Positions 1 to 8,116 of a stretch of 64,000 bases of DNA are shown here, piece after piece. Origin of the DNA: JAVBJN01 sp031546985 (lineage in GTDB: Bacteria > Bacteroidota > Bacteroidia > Chitinophagales > Chitinophagaceae); the NCBI GenBank assembly GCA_031546985.1, contig JAVBJN010000024.1, forward strand, positions 45,321-109,320. Reading direction: 5' to 3'. Numbering within the stretch: position 1 is the stretch's first letter; every line of letters starts with the position of its first letter. A program made the translations under genes and the position numbers. The notes under the pieces were generated by a model. That model did not search any database, was not told the DNA's origin, and saw only the letters and a program-made list of their open reading frames with translations.

Positions 1-112
1 TTAACGGATTGGTTTTAGTCTGATCTGTCATTTTTTCTTTTGCAGTTTGCGCCCTGCATGCGCCAGCCAGTAATAGCGACGAGCAGGAGAGTATGATTAA
101 TAATAGTTTCAT
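1..112 (-). CDS. Truncated 5' end of a secreted or lipoprotein gene
   Basis: Reading the minus strand from the ATG at 112, the frame stays open to the window edge and gives at least 37 residues. They start with a signal peptide: MKLLL, a hydrophobic stretch of about 15 residues, then AGACRAQTAKEK. The Cys could be lipidated, although Ala at -3 is unusual for a lipobox; otherwise signal peptidase I may cut just before the Gln, as in many Bacteroidota exported proteins. The gene is divergent from the HxlR-type regulator at 394, so it may be that regulator's target. Function cannot be told from this fragment. Confidence 0.6.
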   Translation of the reverse strand, partial: MKLLLIILSCSSLLLAGACRAQTAKEKMTDQTKTNPL

Positions 113-242
113 GTGTGGTTTTACAGCGTGGTGTAAAATTGCCCCATTCTTCTCAATGCTGCAATAAGTCAGAAAAATATGACTGGTATCATTCTTTCAA
201 TATTAGCGTCTCTTTATTTTGACTTTGGAGGTTCTGAATATT

Positions 243-261
243 TCGTTTCTGGCAGAAACGA
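243..261. promoter_or_regulatory. Perfect 8-bp inverted repeat, possible HxlR operator
   Basis: TCGTTTCT and AGAAACGA are separated by three bases. The site lies in the 281-bp divergent region between the secreted-protein gene and the HxlR-type regulator, where a winged-helix dimer operator would be expected. The sequence is seen directly; its use as an operator is inferred. Confidence 0.35.
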
Positions 262-301
262 GGCAATAAAAATGCTGGTGGGTAACGGTCTGCTTGCTAG
301 A

Positions 302-320
302 TTTGCCGTGTTTCGGCAAA
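302..320. promoter_or_regulatory. Perfect 7-bp inverted repeat upstream of HxlR gene
   Basis: TTTGCCG and CGGCAAA are separated by five bases. This is a second palindrome in the same divergent region, 74 bases before the regulator's ATG. It could be an operator or a hairpin in the leader. Confidence 0.3.
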
Positions 321-393
321 GAAAGGTGTTTGTAGCGGCATTATTGGAAAGTGCCATTTATATAAACCTGGAAAAATAACAAAGCAGCAGCAT

Positions 394-693
394 ATGAACG
401 ATAATACAGAACAGGGGCCTTGCCCTGCAGAAGGATTACTGAAACAATTGAGTGGCAAATGGAAACCGCAGATATTCCGGCTGGCGCTGGAAGGGCCGCT
501 GCGGTTTAATGCGTTGTTGCGTGCCTTGCCGGGTTCCAGCAAGCAATCTGTTGCTGTTGCTTTAAAAGAGCTGGAAGATGCCGGATTGCTATATAGAACG
601 ATTGTTCAAGAAAAACCATTGCATGTGACCTACCAGCTTACGGCTAAAGGCCAGTCTGTAATTCCCGTATTTCAATCGCTGGAGCATTTTTAG
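394..693 (+). CDS. HxlR-family winged helix-turn-helix regulator
   Basis: This 99-residue protein has the HxlR fold signature: a Cys near the N-terminus (GPCPAEG), LSGKWKPQIFRLALEGPLRF, recognition-helix region LPGSSKQSVAVALKELEDAG, and a wing ending in YQLTAKGQSVI. HxlR proteins are DNA-binding dimers that usually control a divergently transcribed gene, often in response to electrophiles or oxidants through the N-terminal Cys. At 99 residues it is slightly shorter than the usual 105-130. The ATG at 394 directly precedes the conserved domain. The likely target is the divergent truncated gene at 1-112; two inverted repeats lie between them. Confidence 0.85.
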   Translation: MNDNTEQGPCPAEGLLKQLSGKWKPQIFRLALEGPLRFNALLRALPGSSKQSVAVALKELEDAGLLYRTIVQEKPLHVTYQLTAKGQSVIPVFQSLEHF

Positions 694-800
694 CGAACGG
701 AATTGAAAAATGGTCAATCAGGACGAAAAATATGTTTCGCAAGGGTGGTATGTATCAGAATCTTGGGTGATCTTTGCGCCTTCATTTAAATTTTATTGCT

Positions 801-1241
801 ATGAAAAATGCTTTAGTTGTAGTAGCATCGGTTGCTACTGTTTTTGTTTTCTCGTGTAAGAAAGACAAAAAAGACAATCCTCCGGCTCCTGCGGCCAAAA
901 CCCAGAAAGAACTGATTGTAGGTAAATGGAACCTGGATAATTCTATTACGCATAGTTTTTACCATGGCCAGGATTATAGAGATACCACAAGAAATGATGG
1001 CAGTGTAGCGTTTTTCCTGGATGGAAAAATGGTTTCTTATGATAAAACCGGCGCAGTAGACGATTCTGCTGCTTATGTACTGCCTAAAGATGGTATGCTG
1101 GTAGTGTATGACCGTACACCCGGCGATGGCGATACTTCTGTTATTCAGCAGCTGGATGCCCACAACCTTAAAGTTTACAACAAGTATACTGACCAGAACG
1201 GGGTAGATTATGACGAGGACTGGACTTCAATGACCCGCTAA
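801..1241 (+). CDS. Lipocalin-like small lipoprotein
   Basis: The 146-residue product starts with a lipoprotein signal ending in VFSC at Cys19, followed by KKDKKDNPPAPAAK, the charged and proline-rich linker typical of Bacteroidota surface or periplasmic lipoproteins. The mature part begins LIVGKWNLDN, the entry motif of lipocalin-like domains, and is predicted to be a small beta-barrel. An upstream in-frame ATG at 774 would put nine extra residues before the signal peptide, so 801 is chosen. No enzymatic motif is visible and the ligand is unknown. It is monocistronic and ends at a strong hairpin terminator. Confidence 0.75.
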   Translation: MKNALVVVASVATVFVFSCKKDKKDNPPAPAAKTQKELIVGKWNLDNSITHSFYHGQDYRDTTRNDGSVAFFLDGKMVSYDKTGAVDDSAAYVLPKDGMLVVYDRTPGDGDTSVIQQLDAHNLKVYNKYTDQNGVDYDEDWTSMTR

Positions 1242-1274
1242 GGTTAACGTATATACCAACATAGTAGCATAAGC

Positions 1275-1303
1275 AAACCCGGCGCGCAAGTGCCGGGTTT
1301 TAT
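1275..1303. terminator. Bidirectional rho-independent terminator
   Basis: AAACCCGGC pairs with GCCGGGTTT over an 8-nt loop. It lies between the convergent lipoprotein gene (ending 1241) and the minus-strand gene ending at 1309. Confidence 0.8.
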
Positions 1304-1308
1304 GTTTT

Positions 1309-2187
1309 CTAATTACCAATCATTGGTGATGGTGGTAGTTCTTTTATTTCCTTTTTAAGCAGCTTTCCGTTCTGATTGTAGGTTTGGATGGTTTCCTTTA
1401 CAACCGTTGCCGTTACCTGTGTTTTCTTTTTTCCGTTGGCGTAATAAGTAGTGCGTATGCTCACAGTATCGTTAAATTGGAATGTGGTAGCCAGGCTTCT
1501 TTTTTCTTCTGCGGTTAAACGCCCAGCCGTGTCATATTCCTTAGTGGTGCGCCATGTGTCCGTTTTGTCGTTGCTGGCCTTTTGCTGCACTTTTCCATTG
1601 GGGTAAAATAAGGTATATGTTTTGGCTGATTCGTCTTCTATGCTAATAAGGTAACCCCTGGGCGAAAAAACTTTAATGAGCGGTACGCCTCCGGCATAGG
1701 TGGCTTCCCTTACCTTTTGGCCCGATTTGTAATTTTTTATCATGGCGGTGTGCCCGCTGCTATCATAGACGGTTACGGATTGAATAAGCCCTGCATCGTA
1801 CTCGGTTTCGGACAGTACACGGCCACTATCGTTGGTTTCTACTACCGCCGATAATTTCCCTTGCTGGTATACCTTAATGGTACCAATAGCCATGCCATTG
1901 CGGGTATTAAAACTACTGTGAAAATCGCCTTCGAATATTTTAACCGAATCGTTGATCTCCCCGTTGCCCGAGATATGAAAGTAAAATTTTGAGTCTTCGC
2001 GACTGTAAGGCGTTACATAGTAGCCCTCCGGCAAAGGGTTGCCTTTGGCGTCGGAAACGGCCAGCTCGAGCTTGGTCTTTTCCCGGATAATCCTGTCCTG
2101 CTCTGCCAGTGGTTTATATTGCTGCGCGCAGGCCGTATTTGCAGCCAGTGCAAAACCCACCGCGATAGATAATTGCCGTAAAAACAT
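1309..2187 (-). CDS. Secreted protein with MORN-variant repeats
   Basis: This 292-residue protein has a signal peptide (MFLRQLSIAVGFALAANTACAQQ, probable cut after ACA). The middle and C-terminal parts carry repeats such as FYPNGKVQQK, EYDTAGRLTAEEKR, YYANGKKKTQV and YNQNGKLLKKE, the YxNGKxxxxxxY pattern of the MORN-variant/YwqK-like antitoxin-repeat family. Such repeats form extended beta-hairpin arrays. It probably acts in the periplasm or at the outer membrane; the substrate is unknown. It lies 32 bases downstream of the unknown gene at 2220-3137, so the two are likely cotranscribed. Confidence 0.7.
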   Translation of the reverse strand: MFLRQLSIAVGFALAANTACAQQYKPLAEQDRIIREKTKLELAVSDAKGNPLPEGYYVTPYSREDSKFYFHISGNGEINDSVKIFEGDFHSSFNTRNGMAIGTIKVYQQGKLSAVVETNDSGRVLSETEYDAGLIQSVTVYDSSGHTAMIKNYKSGQKVREATYAGGVPLIKVFSPRGYLISIEDESAKTYTLFYPNGKVQQKASNDKTDTWRTTKEYDTAGRLTAEEKRSLATTFQFNDTVSIRTTYYANGKKKTQVTATVVKETIQTYNQNGKLLKKEIKELPPSPMIGN

Positions 2188-2219
2188 AGGTATGGTTGGT
2201 TGAAATGCAATAATACGTA

Positions 2220-3137
2220 TTAGCTGAAGAATGCAGTGCTTTTAGATACTTTGCTAAAATGCTTTAACACCATAGCGCCATACTTCTTTTCGAGCTCTTT
2301 CCACTGCGCGGCAGCCAGGGGTAAAAAAGCCAGCGTATCGCTGCCGGCAGACGCTTTGCAAAAACGGATTTCATAATCGGGCTGTATTACATCATTTAGG
2401 GTAACCAGCGTGGTATCTCGGTCGGCGCCACTGCTCCGGTAAGGAACTTTCCTTTTCATTTCCCCGTATTCGATAATAAGCTCAAAACCCGGGTTTTCGA
2501 ATACTTCTTTAACTGTGGCAGATAACCGGCCGGTTTGCAGTATGTCTTCGCAATACCGGATAATAGCATCGTCTTCCTCCCGCCAGTCAACCCACATCAC
2601 AGCATCATAAGTTCCCGAAAAGGTTTTATGAAAGGCAACAGTTGAACCCTCGCTGAGGTAGCGCTTTACCATTTCAAAAGCATTGCTGGTAATGCGGTCG
2701 GGTGCGGTATGCAGCGATTGTGGCAATTGGAGGTGCTGGTACCAGGCCAGGAAAATACGGTCTATCAATTGAATATGATCGGGGTTGGTAGTGGGCGGAC
2801 AGGTGTACCACGTGGCACCAGACCCTTCGCTGTAGCGGTATTCTATTGCGCCATCTACAACCCCCATGTATGCAAAAAACGGATTGTTCTGCCACTTGAT
2901 ATGGGCTGGTATTTTTTGAGGCCGTATGCTGTGGTAACCTCTGTAGAAGCCTGGTTCGCTCTCCCAGGATATATTAGAGCCTAAACGCTGCAGCTTGCCG
3001 GTTACAGGCATTGAAGCGGCGCTAAGGTTGTGCAGGGCACCGTATGCAAAAATATCCTCAATTTGTTGTGTCGTAGTGGCGCCTTTGGCCTGAAGAGCAG
3101 GACTGCCAAATAGCTTTTTCAAAATTCCCATGGTCAT
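2220..3137 (-). CDS. Conserved hypothetical cytoplasmic protein
   Basis: I do not recognise this 305-residue protein. It has no signal peptide or membrane segment. It is mixed alpha/beta, rich in Trp and Tyr (ISWESEPGFYRGYHS, ATWYTCPPTT, VMWVDWREEDD), with a DUF-like appearance. A second ATG lies two codons downstream (MGILKKLFG). It is probably in an operon with the MORN-variant protein. Nothing in the sequence indicates catalysis. Confidence 0.6.
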   Translation of the reverse strand: MTMGILKKLFGSPALQAKGATTTQQIEDIFAYGALHNLSAASMPVTGKLQRLGSNISWESEPGFYRGYHSIRPQKIPAHIKWQNNPFFAYMGVVDGAIEYRYSEGSGATWYTCPPTTNPDHIQLIDRIFLAWYQHLQLPQSLHTAPDRITSNAFEMVKRYLSEGSTVAFHKTFSGTYDAVMWVDWREEDDAIIRYCEDILQTGRLSATVKEVFENPGFELIIEYGEMKRKVPYRSSGADRDTTLVTLNDVIQPDYEIRFCKASAGSDTLAFLPLAAAQWKELEKKYGAMVLKHFSKVSKSTAFFS

Positions 3138-3262
3138 TATCTTTTTTTATAAAATTGCTGGTTGCTGCCGTTAGGTATAAAACGGCGCAGAGATAAGGAT
3201 TGTTCATTTTGGTGGTGGTTGGTTGATGAGGAAAAGTACAGGTTAATTACATATAGACAATA

Positions 3263-4228
3263 TTATTTTTTTAATTGTTGGTTAATCCATGCCAGGCAGT
3301 CTCCGGAGTCCATAATAGACCAGGAGTGCGGGTGCCGCTGGCCGTTGGGTTTTACCCCTTTATTTTCGGTTACAATCATTTCAGCATGCTGGTTGCCATT
3401 CAGTTGCAGCAAATTAATCATGGCCGAAATATCGGTGCAGTTTAAATCGTATAAATCGCGATGGCGGTTTTCCATTTGCCAGAGAATAGCGGGTTCGGTA
3501 TAAATGCGAACCGGTGTATGCAAGAGGTACCGCGCATTGCCGCCATCTTTTTCGCTGTGGGTGTAGATAGCATGTTTTAGATAGGTAGCAGGAGCGGTTT
3601 GGGGAGAGCCACCCAGCGCTTCTGTATATAAATGCATGATCCAATTACCTTCATTAACTGCGGCTTCGGAGAAATTGCGGGCCACATCACGCTCGGCATG
3701 CGTCCACAAGTGGGCAAGATCAAGTGGCGGGTCTACGCCAAAAACTGCTTTGGGTATAATGAAAGTATTGCCAGGGTTTTGGTTGGCCTTTTCGGTATAG
3801 CTCAGCGCTACCATGCCACCGCCCGAGAACCCGCCTATAATAAACTGGTTTTTTGGCACTTTGTGCTGCCGTACCACCTGGCGGAAAATGGTATCCAAAA
3901 AAGCGTGTTCCTGCTCAAATGTGGCAATGCCCTGGTTAAGCGATGGGAATACCACCAGTATATTTTGCTGCACTGCCAGTGCGGGCAGCGTAAGTTGGTT
4001 CATTACATCGGGCACCTGCTCAAAAGCGCCGGGTAAAATAGCCAATACGCCTACAGGCTGGCCGGCCGGGATAAGTTTGGTGTAAAAAAGTGAGGCAGAA
4101 TCGGCGGTTTGCGATGCATAAAGCCTTTTATGGTTTTTCCAGGATACGGTTACTTTTTCTGTTTTTTGGGCATAAGCAACAGAACAGCAGCACAATAAAA
4201 TAAAAACAAAGGATAAAAGTCTCGCCAT
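3263..4228 (-). CDS. Secreted alpha/beta hydrolase (esterase-like)
   Basis: This 321-residue protein is chosen to start at the ATG that opens a good signal peptide (MARLLSFVFILLCCCSVAYAQ); an upstream ATG at 4285 would add 19 residues that spoil it. The nucleophile elbow is GGFSGGGM (G-x-S-x-G), after LDTIFRQVVRQHKVPKNQFI, the arrangement of feruloyl esterase/PHB-depolymerase-like alpha/beta hydrolases. The terminal HPHSWSIMDSGDCLAWI supplies a likely catalytic His. It is exported to the periplasm or beyond. Its substrate cannot be told; an ester or peptide is likely. Confidence 0.75.
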   Translation of the reverse strand: MARLLSFVFILLCCCSVAYAQKTEKVTVSWKNHKRLYASQTADSASLFYTKLIPAGQPVGVLAILPGAFEQVPDVMNQLTLPALAVQQNILVVFPSLNQGIATFEQEHAFLDTIFRQVVRQHKVPKNQFIIGGFSGGGMVALSYTEKANQNPGNTFIIPKAVFGVDPPLDLAHLWTHAERDVARNFSEAAVNEGNWIMHLYTEALGGSPQTAPATYLKHAIYTHSEKDGGNARYLLHTPVRIYTEPAILWQMENRHRDLYDLNCTDISAMINLLQLNGNQHAEMIVTENKGVKPNGQRHPHSWSIMDSGDCLAWINQQLKK

Positions 4229-4347
4229 ACACCACTCGGTTTTGCACACATCCATAGAATAACCACAGGCCGTATTACAGCCCATGCCGGATGCGATATG
4301 AAGATAATGAAATATTTGTTGGAAAGGTAGTACGCGCTACTTTTATA

Positions 4348-4760
4348 TTATGCTTTTTTGCTGCGCATGGCCCTGGTGTGTGCCAATTGCTTATCGTGCT
4401 GCATTTTACGGTATGCTTCGGAGTCGAGTGCTACCAGCGCTACCTTACCCTCGGCATTGTGGTGGGTACCCCAGCCATACCGTTTGGAGAGCGGCGAAGC
4501 ACGCAGGCTTGCCCTTTGGAAAAAAGCTTTTGTCGCTCGGTCTCATACTCGCTGGGTGCGAGATCCAGCTTTTGGGCATGGCAGAGAAACAAGATGTCGT
4601 CGGACGTGTATTGGTATGGGTGCTTGCTCAGCAGATCGAACTGTAGGTTGGCCACTGTTAAGTTTCCTTCTTTTACCGGAGGTACTTCTGCGGTAAGGGC
4701 CGGAGAGTCTTCTGCTACTTCAATAAAAGTGTCGGTATAATTTGTGGTATGCGTTTTCAT
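4348..4760 (-). pseudogene. Frameshifted DUF6157-like gene
   Basis: The minus-strand frame from ATG 4760 begins MKTHTTNYTDTFIEVAED and runs through FSKGQAC, matching a small conserved family I know as DUF6157 (number from memory). It then leaves frame. A second frame picks up at once as LRASPLSKRYGWGTHHN and goes on to RAMRSKKA and a TAA at 4348. Restoring one CTGC unit at about 4503-4510 (minus strand GCCTGCGT to GCCTGCCTGCGT) joins both halves into a normal 138-residue protein. The gene therefore looks broken by loss of one copy of a 4-bp tandem repeat. Assembly error is the alternative. Confidence 0.75.
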
Positions 4761-4821
4761 AAAAGCGTATTTGGGTACATCAAGATAGTTATTCGGGCCA
4801 TTTACTCAAAATTTAACCGCT

Positions 4822-5118
4822 TCACGATTGTCTGAAACACAGGCCCTTTGCTTCAAGCACGGCTTTTAGCTTAGCCATTGCATTGGGGCCCATACCATGT
4901 AAGGCAAGTAGTTCCTTCTCGGTAAACTGGCTTAATTGCTCGGCTGTGGCAATGCCTGCTTGCTCCAGCGCCCGTCTTGCAGGGGCCGATACAATAGCAA
5001 GCATACCTGCAGATGGTTTGCTTTGTGCTGCGCAAACCGGGCACACAGGGCAATCGCTGCTTTTGTAATACACATGTCTCTTTTCGCAGGTTTTTTTGTG
5101 CTGTTCTGCTTTGTCCAT
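4822..5118 (-). CDS. RNA polymerase alpha-CTD-like small protein with Cys-rich N-terminus
   Basis: The 98-residue product has two parts. Residues 1-35 are Cys/His-rich (KKTCEKRH and CPVCPVCAAQ), which could bind zinc. Residues 40-95 hold a helix-hairpin-helix of the RNA polymerase alpha C-terminal-domain type: APARRALEQAGIATAEQL, FTEKELLALHGMGPNAMAKL. Stand-alone proteins of this kind occur in Bacteroidota and are annotated as alpha-CTD-domain proteins, with no known function. Nucleic acid binding is inferred from the fold. Confidence 0.7.
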   Translation of the reverse strand: MDKAEQHKKTCEKRHVYYKSSDCPVCPVCAAQSKPSAGMLAIVSAPARRALEQAGIATAEQLSQFTEKELLALHGMGPNAMAKLKAVLEAKGLCFRQS

Positions 5119-5170
5119 ATTCCGGTTTTCCGGTCATAAAAATACGGTTCTTTCCACATTCGGGTAAATC

Positions 5171-5701
5171 TCAGCCAATGTCTTTCCGTTTTTTGTCATG
5201 CTGGATGTAGAGGATAAGCCCCAGGATAAGCACGCCGGAAAAGATGGCGATGCGGCTCATACTTTCGGCATTAACCGAAGCTGGCGCGCTGGATTGGGCA
5301 ATGCGTATACCGTCTTTTTGAATTTCGCGAACGGCTACCTCGCGGTTAAGCCCCAGTATGATGCGTTTGGCCGCAATGGCAGCGCCTTTTAGCCGGGCGT
5401 CGTCCCATTGGGTACGCCATACCGTAACGGTAACCTCATCGCCCGGCTTTAGCATTTGTGCCGGGACTGTATCTTTTATAACCAGCTCCAGGTCCAGCCC
5501 TTCGGGTTTGATAATGGTTTTCGTCGGGGTGGGGTTGCCAGCGGTACCAATGGCCGCGATGCGGCAGGTCTCCTGTTTCCAGTTGTTGGCAGCCTGCGGG
5601 TCGTTATCAGAACCGGTTCCGTTGTGGTATAACCGCACGATAATGGCTGTACTGAAAAAGGCAAGGAGAATGGTAAATGCGATGAGTAATTTCTGTTTCA
5701 T
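5171..5701 (-). CDS. Two-helix membrane protein, unknown
   Basis: This 176-residue protein has an N-terminal hydrophobic helix (LLIAFTILLAFFSTAIIV), an extracytoplasmic domain of about 110 residues with beta-strand character (LELVIKDT, PGDEVTVTVWRT), and a C-terminal helix (IAIFSGVLILGLILYI) followed by a basic tail HDKKRKDIG. The topology is a membrane-anchored periplasmic domain. I do not recognise the family. It lies 25 bases downstream of the next minus-strand gene and may share its transcript. Confidence 0.6.
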   Translation of the reverse strand: MKQKLLIAFTILLAFFSTAIIVRLYHNGTGSDNDPQAANNWKQETCRIAAIGTAGNPTPTKTIIKPEGLDLELVIKDTVPAQMLKPGDEVTVTVWRTQWDDARLKGAAIAAKRIILGLNREVAVREIQKDGIRIAQSSAPASVNAESMSRIAIFSGVLILGLILYIQHDKKRKDIG

Positions 5702-5726
5702 AAATCCTTTGAAATAGCTTGAGCCG

Positions 5727-6239
5727 TTAAATGTTAGTAGCTGGCAGCCCTGTAGGGTGGCTGGTTTTGTGCACCCATTCTTCGGTAAGTAAGGCGGGGG
5801 CAGGATGGATGGTTAAGCGTTCTTCAAAATGGTGCCTGCATATTTTGATCAGATCCTCTTCGAGGGTGCTTATGGTCCACCGGAAGAGCTCCAGGTGAGG
5901 TGCCGGTATGTGTAGGAGCAATACCTGCATGTATTGGTGGAGGCGGTATTGGTCGAGCACTTTAAAATAGCTGCCCCGGGGCAACAGTGCATGCCCGAAC
6001 CGTGAAGCGTGTGCATTAAAATAGGTCTGGTCTTCGGCAAAGGAAGTGGCAATGAGCAAGCGGAGGCCGGCTGCCATACCATCGTTTTTCCAGCTCATAT
6101 GGGTTATGTCTGCTTCCTGTAGTATCTGCCCCGGCTCGTATGCAGCAGCCATATCTTCCTGCCAAAGTGTATCGCGATGATACAGCTTGAGCCTGGAAAA
6201 TGTTTCCTGCAGGGCTTGTATATAACGGGCTCTTTCCAT
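5727..6239 (-). CDS. Hypothetical protein
   Basis: The start is the ATG at 6239 (MERARYIQALQETFSRL); the longer frame back to 6272 would need a GTG. The 170-residue product is soluble, mostly helical, and rich in His, Leu and Trp. No family is recognised. A -7-like TAACTTTG on the minus strand at 6464-6471 may be its promoter, giving a leader of about 220 bases, but no -33 element at normal spacing is visible. Confidence 0.55.
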   Translation of the reverse strand: MERARYIQALQETFSRLKLYHRDTLWQEDMAAAYEPGQILQEADITHMSWKNDGMAAGLRLLIATSFAEDQTYFNAHASRFGHALLPRGSYFKVLDQYRLHQYMQVLLLHIPAPHLELFRWTISTLEEDLIKICRHHFEERLTIHPAPALLTEEWVHKTSHPTGLPATNI

Positions 6240-6766
6240 AGTTGACAGCGCAAGGTTATGGGGTTGGCACACCTGCGGTTAGGGTTATAATAATATACGC
6301 TGGGGCCTGGAGCAAATACCTGCTTTAGACCTCATAGGGCATGGTAGTACAAAGGCTTAAAACCTTACAATAGTCGGGCTAAACATTAAATCGGGTGTGG
6401 TTCTTCAGAGACAGCAGGTGTAGTAAAAAAATCCTGCCGGCGTTTGGGATGTAAACGTGGTTGCAAAGTTATAGTATTATTCAATAAGTCCGTTCCGACG
6501 CTGCAAATTGTTATAAAATGATGTAGCTGCCAGCTTGCCGCATACATAAATGCTTATATGATTAAGGAAATACGAATAATTATTAGTAATTTAATATAGT
6601 AAATTGATTACCTGATTTTTCAGTTAGCCGGAAATCATTAACCATAGAGCCCGATGGTCGATTCATTGCAATGGTTTCTGCTAGTGTGCAATAGTTGAAT
6701 AACTAAAACGGCTTACCGTCTTACATATTTTTACTAACCCATTGTATCACCTTTAACCTATCTGTT
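6240..6766. other. 527-bp divergent intergenic region
   Basis: No gene is seen. The right half is AT-rich and holds imperfect palindromes: around 6570-6580 (AATAATTATT), 6579-6610 (GTAATTTA paired with TAAATTgATTAC) and CATTGCAATG near 6664. These may belong to promoters of the flanking divergent genes. Nothing else stands out. Confidence 0.5.
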
Positions 6767-7351
6767 ATGAGCAACACTTTTCTTGCAGGCATGCATAATG
6801 CAATCAAATACTGGTGGATCTACCTGCTTACCGGTATCTTGTTTATTGCGCTGGGCATCTGGGTATTCCGCACCCCGGTAGAGTCTTATGTGGCGCTAAG
6901 CATCCTGTTTACCCTTACCTTTCTTATAAACGGTATTTCGGAAGTGATTTATGCCGTATCCAACCGAAGAACCCAGAAGGGCTGGGGATGGATTCTTGGC
7001 AGTGGATTGGTAGACCTGCTTATTGCCTTTATGCTGCTTTCCAACCCGGGTATTTCGTTACAGGTATTGCCGTTTTATGTTGGCTTTGCACTCCTGTTCC
7101 GCTCTGTTTCGGCGGCAGGCATGGCCATTGAATTAAAAACCATGTCGGTGCCCAATTGGGGGTTTCTGCTTTTGCTGGGCGTGCTGGGTATTATGCTATC
7201 CTTTGTGCTGCTCTGGAACCCCGTTGTGGCGGGTATGACCATCGTGTTCTGGACGGCTATGGCTTTTATCGTTATTGGCGTGTTCCGAATTATGCTGTCT
7301 ATGAAACTCCGCAAACTGCACGAGATCGGGCATGCGGTGCTGCGCTCCTGA
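6767..7351 (+). CDS. HdeD-family / DUF308 membrane protein
   Basis: This 194-residue protein has six predicted membrane helices in three hairpins. The repeated pattern is WWIYLLTGILFIALGIWVF, GWGWILGSGLVDLLIAFML and WGFLLLLGVLGIMLSFVLL, matching HdeD-type acid-resistance proteins of the inner membrane. In Escherichia coli HdeD helps survival at low pH and high cell density; in Bacteroidota the role is untested. It is monocistronic, with a terminator directly after it, and the next gene is a twin-CBS protein, so a stress role for both is possible. Confidence 0.85.
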   Translation: MSNTFLAGMHNAIKYWWIYLLTGILFIALGIWVFRTPVESYVALSILFTLTFLINGISEVIYAVSNRRTQKGWGWILGSGLVDLLIAFMLLSNPGISLQVLPFYVGFALLFRSVSAAGMAIELKTMSVPNWGFLLLLGVLGIMLSFVLLWNPVVAGMTIVFWTAMAFIVIGVFRIMLSMKLRKLHEIGHAVLRS

Positions 7352-7373
7352 TTTACACTTAAAATCGATGCCT

Positions 7374-7404
7374 CTCCCGGTCGGCAACGATCGGGAGTTT
7401 TTTT
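7374..7404 (+). terminator. Rho-independent terminator after HdeD-like gene
   Basis: CTCCCGGTCG pairs with CGATCGGGAG (one G-T pair) over GCAA, followed by seven T residues. Confidence 0.85.
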
Positions 7405-7450
7405 GTGCCTACCTGATTACAATCATGTATTTCCCTGATCTGTTTCATGG

Positions 7451-7478
7451 TTTACACACAGGTAATCGGGTAAGTTTG
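7451..7478 (+). promoter_or_regulatory. Candidate Bacteroidota promoter of CBS gene
   Basis: The -7 element TAAGTTTG (7471-7478) matches TAnnTTTG. A TTT-rich -33 region begins at 7451, 17 bases upstream of it, but lacks the G of TTG. The CBS ATG is 38 bases downstream. Confidence 0.35.
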
Positions 7479-7516
7479 ATGTATCAAATCAGGAACACAA
7501 TTAAAACTGAATAAGC

Positions 7517-7936
7517 ATGAAAAAAAGAACACACGTGTCGCAGATTATGACAACGGAAATGATTACGGTAAGCATCAATGAAGATCTGCGCAAAGTAAAG
7601 GAACTGATGAAGAAAAACCATATCCGTCACCTGCCGGTAGTATCGGGTCAGGAGTTGCTGGGCATCATTAGCCAGACTGATTTGATGCGTTTAAGTTTCG
7701 GTAACCTTTTCGATGGCCAGGAACAGGCAGATGAAGCTATTTTCGATATGCTCAAAATTGAGCAGGTAATGGTAAAGCATCCTAAAACCATTGGTGCAGA
7801 AGATACCATTAAAGAAGTGGCCGAATACCTTACCACTGTTGAGTTTCACGCACTGCCGGTAGTAGAGGGTAAAAACCTGGTGGGTATTGTAACCACTACA
7901 GATGTGATCAAATACCTGCTGGAACAGTATAATTAA
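7517..7936 (+). CDS. Twin-CBS-domain protein
   Basis: The 139 residues are two CBS repeats and nothing else: repeat 1 (about 8-65, MTTEMITVSINEDLRKV to GIISQTDLM) and repeat 2 (about 82-137, HPKTIGAEDTIKEV to GIVTTTDVI). Stand-alone CBS pairs bind adenine nucleotides such as AMP, ATP or SAM and act as energy or stress sensors. The usual G-I-[IV]-[ST]-x-[TS]-D end motif is intact in both repeats, so ligand binding is likely. The partner protein is unknown. Confidence 0.9.
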   Translation: MKKRTHVSQIMTTEMITVSINEDLRKVKELMKKNHIRHLPVVSGQELLGIISQTDLMRLSFGNLFDGQEQADEAIFDMLKIEQVMVKHPKTIGAEDTIKEVAEYLTTVEFHALPVVEGKNLVGIVTTTDVIKYLLEQYN

Positions 7937-7988
7937 CTTAGTGTAGTCGCATTCTTTTTATAGTTTTTGTTCAACGCTCCCTCGGTAA

Positions 7989-8022
7989 AACCCCGGATGA
8001 CCATAGTCTCCGGGGTTTTTTT
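7989..8022 (+). terminator. Rho-independent terminator after CBS gene
   Basis: AACCCCGGA pairs with TCCGGGGTT over an 11-nt loop, followed by a run of T. Confidence 0.85.
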
Positions 8023-8062
8023 AGTTGAAAAAGCCTACCCGAATGAACTAAAAAAACGATTG

Positions 8063-8091
8063 TTGTAACAACGGAAAGGAGGTTAACTTTG
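8063..8091 (+). promoter_or_regulatory. Bacteroidota-type promoter of the WG-repeat operon
   Basis: TTG (8063-8065), 18 bases, then TAACTTTG (8084-8091), a full TAnnTTTG match. The first ATG lies 25 bases downstream. It probably drives the five genes from 8117 to 13805. Confidence 0.55.
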
Positions 8092-8116
8092 CAGCCGCAG
8101 GCCAACCAGTTACATT

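Noticed and set aside
179..379. 66-codon plus-strand frame before the HxlR gene
   Set aside because: It covers the two palindromes, has no family features and no promoter; probably noncoding.
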